Assembly: GCF_009720835.1 (NCBI RefSeq) | Contig: NZ_WNKZ01000007.1 | Span: 1 to 64,000 of the forward strand | Length of the DNA: 64,000 nt | Origin: Pseudoduganella buxea | Lineage (GTDB): Bacteria > Pseudomonadota > Gammaproteobacteria > Burkholderiales > Burkholderiaceae_D | Direction of reading: 5' to 3' | Shown: positions 16,433 through 25,000 of the stretch, piece after piece | Numbering within the stretch: position 1 is the stretch's first letter | How the letters are laid out: each line of letters opens with the position of its first letter | Notes under the pieces: model-generated | The model's input: the letters and a program-made list of their open reading frames with translations, nothing else | Databases searched by the model: none | Told to the model about the DNA's origin: nothing | Program-made: the position numbers and the translations under genes

Positions 16433-16461
16433 GTATATGTGGACTATACCGGCCTGCACAA
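16433..16461 (-). promoter_or_regulatory. Candidate sigma70 promoter of the FtsH-like gene
   Basis: The gene-free stretch 16216-16539 holds one plausible promoter on the minus strand: TTGTGC (16461-16456), a 17-bp spacer and ATATAC (16438-16433). Nothing else was recognised in this stretch. Confidence 0.3.
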
Positions 16462-16539
16462 GCTTTGTCTTTAGTTTCCTCAAGAAAAGACAATGCCCCG
16501 CAACACGTTTTTCAACTTGTCTAGCCCCTTTGGCAAGGC

Positions 16540-17349
16540 CTATTTTTTCGGGCTTAGATGGTCGTATTGGCGGTCGATACGGGTCAGGCTGCCGTCCGCG
16601 CGCATGCCCTCGAAGACGGTATTGAGACGCTCGACGAGAGCATCGGGGACGCTGGGATTGCAGGCCAGATAGAGCTCGACCTTGTTGAACACCAGCACGG
16701 GAACAATCTTGCCGTTCAAGGTGAGCTTCTCGAGGATATTGCTGTCGGCGCGGGTGGCGATGGCCCACAGGTCGATACGGTTGAGCAGCAGTTTTTGCTG
16801 GTTCGACATATCGTTCAAGGTGGCGTCGACATTGAAGCCCCGGTCGCGCAGGTATTCGCCGCGGGCATCGCCGGTGTAGGAACCGATGCGCAGGGGGCGG
16901 GCGTCCTCCAGCGTGCGCAGCTGGAACTTGTGGCCGGCGCGGCCCAGCAGCAGCCATTCCGTGCGGTTGATCGGCCCCACCCATTTGAACAGGGCTTCCC
17001 GCTCGGGCGTGCGCGACGTGGAATAGACGCAGGTGAGCGGATCGCGCACGGCCATGACATAGGCCCGCTTCCACGGCAGGATTTCAATGCGGTAGGGAAC
17101 GCCGGCACGCTGCAGCAGCAGGCGCATCTTGTCGGTCTGGTAACCGACCGGCTTGCCGTCGACGATCATGCTGGACGGTGGCGTGTGTTCGCCCGTGATG
17201 ACGAGCGCGGGCCAGGCCGTATCCGCCGGGGCAGTCGCGGCCGAAACAAAGGCGGAGCCCGTACGCGGGGCGGCAGCCGGCCCGCTGGCAGAGGCAGGAA
17301 CGGCTGCGAGAAGTAATGCAAGGGCCGCTGCCGCTGTCCACATGATCAT
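16540..17349 (-). CDS. Periplasmic solute-binding protein (SBP_bac_3-like)
   Basis: A 269-aa exported protein with a signal peptide (ALALLLAAVPASA). The body resembles type-3 extracellular solute-binding proteins: a first lobe with VGYQTDKMRLLL and ILPWKRAY, and a second with a GSYTGDARGEYL segment. Many stand-alone members of this group, without ABC transporter genes nearby, are of unknown ligand and may serve signalling rather than uptake. The start could be the ATG at 17349 or 17343; GGTGA lies better placed for the latter. No permease is adjacent. The gene upstream is an ArnT-like enzyme, and the FtsH-like gene follows downstream on the same strand. Confidence 0.7.
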   Translation of the reverse strand: MIMWTAAAALALLLAAVPASASGPAAAPRTGSAFVSAATAPADTAWPALVITGEHTPPSSMIVDGKPVGYQTDKMRLLLQRAGVPYRIEILPWKRAYVMAVRDPLTCVYSTSRTPEREALFKWVGPINRTEWLLLGRAGHKFQLRTLEDARPLRIGSYTGDARGEYLRDRGFNVDATLNDMSNQQKLLLNRIDLWAIATRADSNILEKLTLNGKIVPVLVFNKVELYLACNPSVPDALVERLNTVFEGMRADGSLTRIDRQYDHLSPKK

Positions 17350-17459
17350 TCACCAAAGCAAGATACGCTTCAGCATAGCGGATCGACTGGCAAGCAGCAA
17401 GCGAGGCGGCCCGTCAGCTTTGACAGGTGTTGCCTGCCCGCCGCGCGCCGTCCAGGACA

Positions 17460-19172
17460 TCAAGGCAGGCGGCGCATCAGGCGGAAGCGCTCGCTGCGGT
17501 CGCTGGCGCGGCGGCCTTCCCACAGCACGGTCCATTTGCCGGGCGGCGGCGCCACGCGCACGGGGCCACGCACATTGTCCTGCCACAGCAACAATTTGCA
17601 GTCCCGTTCACCGGCGCGGCTGAACGGCAGCTTGCCGTAGTAGGCGAACGAGGCGCGCTGGGCCGGGCCGGCATTGCTGGCGATGCAATCGGTATCGGGC
17701 GGCAGGGCCGCCGCCACCTGGCCCGCCACCGTGGCGTAGCTCTTGCTGTAGTTGGTGTGCGGCAGGAACAAGGTCATCAACAGAATCCAGATGACGATCA
17801 CGCCGCCGGAAGACAGCACGACGGCCCGCCACAGCACGGATGGGCGGCGCGACACGCGCCAGTGCACCAGCAGGAACCAGCCCAGGGTGGCACCAGCGGC
17901 GACGACCGTGGCCAGCCAGTTTACTTCCGGCACATAGCCGGGCAACAGCTTGAGCACGTTGCGCGCCAGGCGCGGCGGCCAGCCCGTCAGCTGGGCATAC
18001 CAGAACAGCCACAGCACGGCCGCGCCCAGGGTCAGCACCATCACGGAGAACCAGTCGATGGCGTTGATGGCGCCCCGCTGCACTGTCAGCAGGCCGAACG
18101 CGGCCATGATGGCCAGCGGCGGGATCAGCATCAGCAACTGGCCGTGCTCGGGCGCCGGGTGCAGCATCAGCAGCACGGTGGCGATGGCAACGAAGGTCGT
18201 CGGCACAACGATATGCAGCAGGTTGCTCTGGCGCCGCCACGCATAGCCGGCCCACAGGGCGAACGGCCAGGCCGGCCAGAAGAACCAGACGCCGTCGCGC
18301 AGGAAGATCTGCAGCGCCCGCAGGCTGGGCAAGGCCACCTGCGTGCCGTTCCAGGCCACCCAGGCCGCCAGCGGCGACTGGCCGTAGGGCTGGGTCAGCA
18401 GGGCCGGGACTACCCACGGCAGGGTAACGACGGCGGCCACCAGCAGCGACAGCAGCAGGTGCGACAGCGCCCGCACGGCCGGCATGGCGAGAAAGCGGGT
18501 GCAGATGAACAGGGCCACCAGCAGGGCCGCCGGCGGCACCCACCCGCGTGTCAAGGTCATCAGGCCCAGCGCCAGGCCGATCAGGGCCGCATTGCGCATA
18601 CTGGGGCGTTCCATGTAGCGCACCGAGCGGTACAAGGTCAGCGCCAGCAGCGCCGTCAGCAGTGGTTCGGCCGTCGTCTCATGGCTGTGCTGCAACAGGC
18701 CCAGGCAGCCCAGGTAGATCAGCAGGGCGGCGTCGGCCAGCGTACGACCGAAGTCGTCCGGCTCGGGCTGGCCGCCGAAGGCCAGCTTCAAGGGCTGTGC
18801 CTCGGGCCGCCGCCCAAGGTTGAAGGTGGTGTACCACAGCGACAGGGCGCCCAGCAGGAAGATGAAGACCGTGACCACGCGCGCGCCCAGCACGTCGCCC
18901 AGCACGGGACCGAACAGCTTGATCGACAGCGCCCCCAGCCAGAACGCCAGCGGGCCTTCCTCGGGCATCGCCATGCCGGCGATATTCGGCCACAACCAGT
19001 CCTGCCAGGCGCCGTGCGCCATCGTCCACATGACGCCGAAGCTGGCCGCATCGTCGTTCTTCCACGGCTCGCGCCCGATCAGTCCCGGCAGGATGTACAG
19101 CAGGGCCAGGGCAAACATGGCCCAGCGCGGCAGCGCGAGGGTGGCGGAGGCAGGCAGGCGGACTGGCTTCAT
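17460..19172 (-). CDS. ArnT/GT-C-type membrane glycosyltransferase
   Basis: A 570-aa polytopic inner-membrane protein with about 12 hydrophobic segments. The first periplasmic loop holds GREPWKNDDAA, the acidic pair typical of the GT-C superfamily (ArnT, Pmt, GT83). The SHETTAEPLLTALL segment resembles the ArnT second-loop region. These enzymes move a sugar from a polyprenyl-phosphate carrier to lipid A, protein or a polysaccharide on the periplasmic side. The final 100 residues form a soluble domain with two cysteines. No lipid A-modification operon is next to it, so the donor and acceptor are unknown. Confidence 0.8.
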   Translation of the reverse strand: MKPVRLPASATLALPRWAMFALALLYILPGLIGREPWKNDDAASFGVMWTMAHGAWQDWLWPNIAGMAMPEEGPLAFWLGALSIKLFGPVLGDVLGARVVTVFIFLLGALSLWYTTFNLGRRPEAQPLKLAFGGQPEPDDFGRTLADAALLIYLGCLGLLQHSHETTAEPLLTALLALTLYRSVRYMERPSMRNAALIGLALGLMTLTRGWVPPAALLVALFICTRFLAMPAVRALSHLLLSLLVAAVVTLPWVVPALLTQPYGQSPLAAWVAWNGTQVALPSLRALQIFLRDGVWFFWPAWPFALWAGYAWRRQSNLLHIVVPTTFVAIATVLLMLHPAPEHGQLLMLIPPLAIMAAFGLLTVQRGAINAIDWFSVMVLTLGAAVLWLFWYAQLTGWPPRLARNVLKLLPGYVPEVNWLATVVAAGATLGWFLLVHWRVSRRPSVLWRAVVLSSGGVIVIWILLMTLFLPHTNYSKSYATVAGQVAAALPPDTDCIASNAGPAQRASFAYYGKLPFSRAGERDCKLLLWQDNVRGPVRVAPPPGKWTVLWEGRRASDRSERFRLMRRLP

Positions 19173-19210
19173 CGACAGGATGCTTTATGGAAGAAACAGG
19201 AAGTGTAATA

Positions 19211-19238
19211 AAAAAGGCAGCCGCAGCTGCCTTTTTTT
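19211..19238 (-). terminator. Terminator of rpmE2
   Basis: GGCAGC (19216-19221) pairs with GCTGCC (19226-19231), with A and T runs on the two sides. It lies 16-45 bp past the rpmE2 stop and can act in both directions. Confidence 0.8.
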
Positions 19239-19253
19239 CGTTCTGGAGGTCGA

Positions 19254-19523
19254 TTAACCTGCAGCGACGGCGGTCTTCGAACCGACTTTGCCGAACTTCT
19301 GGCGGAACTTTTCCACGCGACCGGCGGTGTCGACGATCTTGTGCTGACCCGTGAAGAACGGGTGCGATTCCGACGAAACCTCGATCTTCACCAGCGGGTA
19401 TTCTTTACCGTCGAGGGTAATTTTCTCGCGGGTCTGGATGGTCGAACGGGTAACGAACTTGAAGTCGCACGACAGGTCGTGGAACACAACTTCGCGGTAA
19501 TCTGGATGGGTATCAACTTTCAT
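19254..19523 (-). CDS. rpmE2: 50S ribosomal protein L31 type B
   Basis: An 89-aa ribosomal protein. It starts [16 protein letters not shown], typical of the zinc-free (C-minus) type B L31. The CxxC zinc ligands of type A are absent. Type B genes are often switched on under zinc starvation by Zur, but in many betaproteobacteria this is the only or constitutive form. No Zur box was recognised upstream. The ATG at 19523 is used, and a longer frame to 19559 is ignored. It is monocistronic with a good terminator. Confidence 0.93.
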   Translation of the reverse strand: MKVDTHPDYREVVFHDLSCDFKFVTRSTIQTREKITLDGKEYPLVKIEVSSESHPFFTGQHKIVDTAGRVEKFRQKFGKVGSKTAVAAG

Positions 19524-19646
19524 GGGGCACTCTCGGTTAGGTTGGTAGCCAAACAGCACTTCGTCGGTCGTACAGCTTCGTGACCCGATTGCCGCTCACT
19601 TGCCAGGGTTAAAAACAGCCGTGGATTATACACCGTCCACATAAAA

Positions 19647-19710
19647 AAAATGGGGACGGACCCCATTTTCCAAGAAAGATTTCCCGGAAAATGGGGTCTG
19701 TCCCCATTTT
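19647..19710. repeat. Pair of AAAATGGGG palindromes downstream of rho
   Basis: Copy 1 (19647-19669) is AAAATGGGG-ACGGA-CCCCATTTT. Copy 2 (19688-19710) is AAAATGGGG-TCTGT-CCCCATTTT. They are 18 bp apart in the rpmE2-rho gap. Copy 2 and its flanks match the element at 5325-5349. On the minus strand copy 2 forms a hairpin followed by T just 13 bp beyond the rho stop. Confidence 0.8.
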
Positions 19711-19722
19711 TGCAGCAACTTT

Positions 19723-20985
19723 TTAGCCGCCTCTGCGCATCATGTCGAAGAACTCGGTGTTCGTCTTCGTGGCGCGCATCTTGTCGAGGATGAATTCCAT
19801 CGCTTCGATCTCGTCCATCGAGTACAGCAGCTTGCGCAGGATCCAGATCTTCTGCAGCTGGTCCGGCTTGATCAGCAGTTCCTCGCGGCGCGTGCCGGAT
19901 TTGTTCAGGTTGATGGCCGGGTAGACGCGTTTTTCCGCCAGGCGGCGCTCCAGGTGCACCTCCATATTGCCGGTACCCTTGAATTCCTCGTAGATCACGT
20001 CGTCCATGCGCGAGCCCGTTTCGATCAGCGCCGTGGCGATGATGGTCAGCGAGCCGCCTTCTTCGATGTTGCGGGCGGCGCCGAAGAAGCGCTTCGGACG
20101 CTGCAGCGCGTTGGCGTCGACACCACCGGTCAGCACCTTGCCGGAGGCCGGGATGACGGTGTTGTAGGCACGGGCCAGGCGGGTGATCGAATCCAGCAGG
20201 ATGACGACATCCTTCTTCATCTCGACCAGGCGCTTGGCCTTTTCCATCACCATCTCGGCGACCTGCACGTGACGCGTGGCCGGTTCGTCGAAGGTCGAGG
20301 CGACCACTTCGCCGCGCACCGAGCGCTGCATCTCCGTCACTTCTTCCGGACGTTCGTCGATCAGCAGCACGATCAGGGTGACGTCAGGGTGGTTGGCCGT
20401 GATGGCGTGGGCGATATGCTGCAGCATCACGGATTTGCCGGACTTGGGCGAGGCCACCAGCAGGCCGCGCTGGCCCTTGCCGATCGGTGCGATCAGGTCG
20501 ACGATACGGCCCGTGATGTTTTCCGCGCCGTTCATCTCGCGTTCCAGGCGCAGCGGCTCGTTCGGGTGCAGCGGCGTCAGGTTCTCAAACAGGATGCGGT
20601 GCTTCGAGGCTTCCGGCGATTCGCCATTGACCTTGTCTACCTTGACCAGTGCGAAATAGCGCTCGCCGTCTTTCGGCGTGCGCACTTCGCCTTCGATCGA
20701 ATCGCCCGTGTGCAGGTTGAAGCGGCGGATCTGGGAAGGCGAAATATAGATGTCGTCCGTGGAGGCCATGTAGCTGGCGTCGGGCGAGCGCAGGAAGCCG
20801 AAGCCGTCGGGCAGCACTTCCAGGGCACCGTCACCGAAGATCTGCTCGCCGGACTTGGCGCGCTTCTTCAGGATGGCGAACATCAGTTCTTGCTTGCGCA
20901 GGCGCGCAGCATTGTCGATATCCAGACCGATAGCCATTTCCAGCAACGCCGAAACGTGGAGGGCCTTTAATTCAGATAGATGCAT
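19723..20985 (-). CDS. rho: Transcription termination factor Rho
   Basis: A 420-aa hexameric RNA-dependent ATPase of normal length. Recognised parts are the N-terminal Rho domain ([18 protein letters not shown]), the cold-shock-like RNA-binding domain (GFGFLRSPD), Walker [16 protein letters not shown] around residues 170-185, and Walker [17 protein letters not shown]. The C-terminus ends in the usual MMRRGG. trxA lies upstream on the same strand 137 bp away, the gene order common in betaproteobacteria. The rho transcript ends at an intrinsic-terminator-like palindrome. That is sensible for a gene whose product could otherwise act on its own message. Confidence 0.97.
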   Translation of the reverse strand: MHLSELKALHVSALLEMAIGLDIDNAARLRKQELMFAILKKRAKSGEQIFGDGALEVLPDGFGFLRSPDASYMASTDDIYISPSQIRRFNLHTGDSIEGEVRTPKDGERYFALVKVDKVNGESPEASKHRILFENLTPLHPNEPLRLEREMNGAENITGRIVDLIAPIGKGQRGLLVASPKSGKSVMLQHIAHAITANHPDVTLIVLLIDERPEEVTEMQRSVRGEVVASTFDEPATRHVQVAEMVMEKAKRLVEMKKDVVILLDSITRLARAYNTVIPASGKVLTGGVDANALQRPKRFFGAARNIEEGGSLTIIATALIETGSRMDDVIYEEFKGTGNMEVHLERRLAEKRVYPAINLNKSGTRREELLIKPDQLQKIWILRKLLYSMDEIEAMEFILDKMRATKTNTEFFDMMRRGG

Positions 20986-21122
20986 AGGTGTTTGAGTGTC
21001 CCGTGACGGGAAAGTAGGGTAGGGGAGGGAACTGCGTGGACTAAGTTATCAAAAAGGGACGGGCTGGAGCCTCAATCCCTGCCAGGCAGGCAGTGCTGCG
21101 GGCGCAACACCGCCTATATTAC

Positions 21123-21449
21123 TCAAATATTGCTGTCGATGAAAGAGGTCAGTTGGCCTTTTGCCATCGCGCCCACTTTCTGTGCCGCTGGAACGCCGTT
21201 CTTGAACAGAATCAGGGTCGGAATACCACGAATACCGAACTTGCCCGGCACGGCCTGGTTGGCGTCCACATCGAGCTTGGCGATGGTCAGCTTGCCGTCG
21301 TATTCCTTGGCCACTTCTTCCAGGATCGGGGCGATGCTCTTGCAGGGACCGCACCATTCGGCCCAGAAATCGACCAGCACGGGACGATCCGACTTCAGCA
21401 CGTCCGCTTCGAACGATGCGTCGGTAATGTGTTTGATGTTTTCGCTCAT
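21123..21449 (-). CDS. trxA: Thioredoxin 1
   Basis: A 108-aa thioredoxin with the redox-active motif WCGPC (C33, C36), the buried D27 and the cis-proline segment GIPTLILF. It reduces cytosolic protein disulphides with electrons from thioredoxin reductase. The ATG at 21449 follows a GAGGCAAAAAAC ribosome region; the frame extends to 21551 without support. It is upstream of rho. The intervening 137 bp contains a small GC-rich dyad (CCCGTGACGGG) but no clear terminator. Confidence 0.96.
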   Translation of the reverse strand: MSENIKHITDASFEADVLKSDRPVLVDFWAEWCGPCKSIAPILEEVAKEYDGKLTIAKLDVDANQAVPGKFGIRGIPTLILFKNGVPAAQKVGAMAKGQLTSFIDSNI

Positions 21450-21667
21450 GTTTTTTGCCTCTTCGGGAGGTTGGATTAAGTTTGCCCATGGATGGCACCA
21501 AGCCATGCCGCTGGAGAACGGGTCTCCCGCGTCGTCGCCCGGCCGCTTCATAAGCGGCAGATGGTGATGACGTGCGCTAATTCAATGACAGGTTGCTAGG
21601 GAAGCGCTGAGTTGAACAAATCAGCGGTTCCCTTAGGGAATCAGGCAGGAATGGATCAAATAATAAC

Positions 21668-22090
21668 CTATTTTCCCGTGCCGTGTGCCGCCGGTCCGGT
21701 ACGGGCCCGCCGCGTCGCCAGGGCCAGCAGGTCCGCCAGTTCGGCCCGTGCCACCGGCTTGGTGCAGGCCCCCAGGATCGTCAGGCCCTGTGCCATGGCC
21801 AGGGTCTCGGCCGCGCGCAGGATGCCGCTGTCCATGCCGGAGAGCAGGATGACGGTGCCGCGAAAGTGGATCTCGGCCGCCGCGCGCAGGAATTCGATGC
21901 CATCCATCTCCGGCATGGACAGGTCGCAAACCAGCAGTTCGGGCTGGAACGCGGGCAGGACCGTCAAGGCCTGGCGGGCGTCGCTTTCGCCGTGCACATT
22001 GTCGTAGCCCAGGCCGTTCACGATATCGGTCAGCAGTTCCAGCATGAAGGCATCGTCGTCGAGCAGCAGAATCTTGAGGGAAGTATCCAT
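21668..22090 (-). CDS. Single-domain response regulator
   Basis: A 140-aa stand-alone receiver domain. It has the acidic pair DDD at residues 10-12, the phospho-acceptor D56 in VCDLSMPEMDG, a hydroxyl residue in LLSG, and K in CTKPVA. There is no output domain, only a basic tail. The ATG at 22090 directly follows the TGA of the giant kinase gene (TGACATG), so it is coupled to it. A TTG at 22105 would overlap it. It probably takes phosphate from the kinase's HPt domain or acts as a phosphate sink, as in CheY/DivK-type regulators. Confidence 0.85.
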   Translation of the reverse strand: MDTSLKILLLDDDAFMLELLTDIVNGLGYDNVHGESDARQALTVLPAFQPELLVCDLSMPEMDGIEFLRAAAEIHFRGTVILLSGMDSGILRAAETLAMAQGLTILGACTKPVARAELADLLALATRRARTGPAAHGTGK

Positions 22091-22091
22091 G

Positions 22092-25000
22092 TCAGTCGTC
22101 GGCAAAAGTGGTGTTGGTCATGATGTGTTCGGTGATCTGCGCCAGCAGCGGCCACAGCCGGGCGATCAGGTCGGCCGCAGTGCGCGTTGCGGCCGTCGTG
22201 TCGCCGGCGGGCAGGCGTTCGAGCTGTTCGCACAGTTCGCCCAGGCCCATGGCGCCGACCGTGCGGGCAGAAGCCTTGAGCCGGTGGCCCAGGTCGCGCA
22301 CCGCCTGCAACTGGCCCGCCGCCAGCGCCTTTTCCAGCTCGGCGAAGCCGGCTTCGCTGGTCTGCAGGAACTTGAAGGCGAACTTGCGAATCTTGTCTGG
22401 ATGATAACCCAGCACCTGGGCCAGCACGGACAAATCGATGATGTCCGGGTCGCCCGCCAGCGGTGGCCGGGTCTGGGCCCGTTTCGGCGCGCGCAGCCGC
22501 TCGAATTCATCCTCCGGCTGGCGCGGCGGCAGCCACAGCGCCACGGTCTGGTACATCAGGGCCGGCTGGATCGGCTTCGAGATGAAGTCGTCCATGCCCG
22601 CTTCCATGCAGCGGGCCCGGTCTTCATTGGTGGCCGTGGCCGTCATGGCCAGCACGCGCAGCCCGGCCAGGCGGGGATCGGCACGGATGCGGCGGGTCGC
22701 TTCCAGCCCGTCCATCAGCGGCATCTGCACGTCCATCAGTACGCAGTCGAAGCTGGCCTGGCGCAGCAGTTCCAGCGCCTCGGCGCCGTTGTTGGCCAGG
22801 CAGACGGCCGAGCCGGCCTCTTCCAGCATCTCCTGGGCGATCTGCTGGTTGAAGGTATTGTCCTCGACCAGCAGGATGCGGGCGTCGCGCAGCGCCGACA
22901 TGCTGGGGCTCGACAGCACGGGCAGGGGCTCCTCGCGCCGCGCCGCGGCGTCGGCCGCCGTGCCGATGCCCAGGCGGGCCGTGAACCAGAAGGTGCTGCC
23001 CTGGCCCGGCGCGCTGGTGACGCCCACCTCGCCGCCCATCAGCTGGGCCAGCTGCTTGCAGATCGCCAGGCCCAGCCCCGTGCCGCCATAGGCCCGCGTG
23101 GTCGACGTGTCGGCCTGCTGGAATGACTGGAACAGCTTGCTCATCTCGTTGTCGGACAGGCCGATGCCCTGGTCGCTGACGGCAAAGCGCAGCAGGCAGT
23201 GGTCGTCGTCGGACACGACTCTGCGCACGCCGACGCGGATGCTGCCCCGTTCACTGAACTTGATGGCGTTGTTGGTGTAGTTGATCAGCACCTGGCCCAG
23301 CCGCAGCGGGTCGCCCAGCAGCACCGGCGGCAGTTCCGGGTCGAGATCGAACTCCAGCGCCAGCTCCTTGCCGGCCGCCTTCGGCGCCACCACCGTCGTC
23401 AGGGTCTGGATCACGTGCTCCAGCGAAAACGGCACGTGCTCGATCTCCAGCTTGCCGGCCTCGATCTTCGAGATGTCGAGGATATCGTCGATGATGCGCA
23501 GCAGGTGCTCGCCGGCGAAGCGGATCTTCTCCAGGTAGTCGCGCTGGCGCGGTTCCAGCGCCGTCTTCAGCGCCAGGTAGGCCATGCCGATCACGCCGTT
23601 CATCGGCGTGCGGATCTCGTGGCTCATATTGGCCAGGAACTGGCCCTTGGCCAGGCTGGCTTCCTCGGCCACCTGCTTGGCCTGGTCCAGTTCCTCGGTG
23701 CGTTCCACCACGCGCTCTTCCAGGTGGTCGTTCAGGTCGCGCAGCGCCTGTTCGGCGCGCTTGCTGTCGGTGATGTCGATCGACATGCAGATCAGGTAGG
23801 AGCGCTCGCCCTGTTCGTCGTACACGGGCTTCTTGAAGGTGCGCAGGAACAGGCGCTGCTGCAGCAGCGGGTTCCAGATGGTTTCCTCGTAGTCGATCAG
23901 GTCGCCCCGCGCGAAGGCTTCCTCGTCGCGCCGGCGGAAGCTCGCCAGTTCGGCGGGGCTGTGCAGGTGGGCGTAGCTGCCGTTGTGCAGGTCCTCGAAG
24001 GTATAGCCGAACTGCTGCTCGCAGGCCGAGTTCATCTGGATCAGGCGTCCCGCCGCGTCCTTCAGGAACAGGCCGATCGGCATCATCTTGATGATTTCGT
24101 GCAGCCGCTGCTCGCCCCGCCGCACGGCGTCCGCGCTGCGCTTGCGTTCCGTGATGTCGGTCAGGCTGACGACGGCCATCGTCGAGGCGCCCAGCTCGTC
24201 GCGCATCGGTTCGGCGTTGACGGAGAGCCAGCAGGTCTCGCCGTCGCCCTGGGCCACGCCCATCACGACATTGCGCACCGAGCGGCTGGTCTTGAGCGCG
24301 CGCTGCACGGGATGCTCGTCCTCGCCGAACGGGCGGCCGTCCTCGTGCACGCCGGGCCACAGCCGCGCGCCGCTGGCCGCCGCCGCGCCCAGCATGCGCG
24401 CGGCCGCCGCATTACATTCGAGCAGCACGCCATCGCTGTTGAGCACCACCAGGCCGTTCGTGACGGCATTGAAGACGGAGGCCATGCGCTGGCTGGAATT
24501 GCGCAGCGCCACCTCGGCCAGGCGGCGGTCCGTGATGTCGGTGATCATCGCCAGCGTGCCCGCATACACGCCATTGTCGGCATTGATCTGCGTGGTCGAC
24601 AGCAGGCCCCACATCGACGAATGGTCCTTGCGGTAGAAGCGGGCGTCGCCCTGCTCGGCCTGGCCGGGACGGCGCCGGCTGTTCTGCTGGCGCAGCAGGG
24701 CGCAGCTGTCCTCGTCCATGAATTCGCTCATCGGGCGGCCCAGCATTTCCTCCGGTTCGTAGCCCAGCATGCGCGCCATGGTGGGGTTCACGAAGGAGGT
24801 GCGGTCGTTCGCATCGGTCATCCAGATGCCTTCGGCGGCCGTCTGCACGATCAGGCGGTAGCGCTCGGAGCTGGCGTGCAGCGCCTGTTCGGCGCGCTGG
24901 CGCTGGGTCATGTCGCGCAGCGACAGCACGGACAGGCCCTGGCCTTCCAGCCGGATCGGCGCCAGGTGCACCATGGCGGGGAAATGGCTGCCGTCGTTGC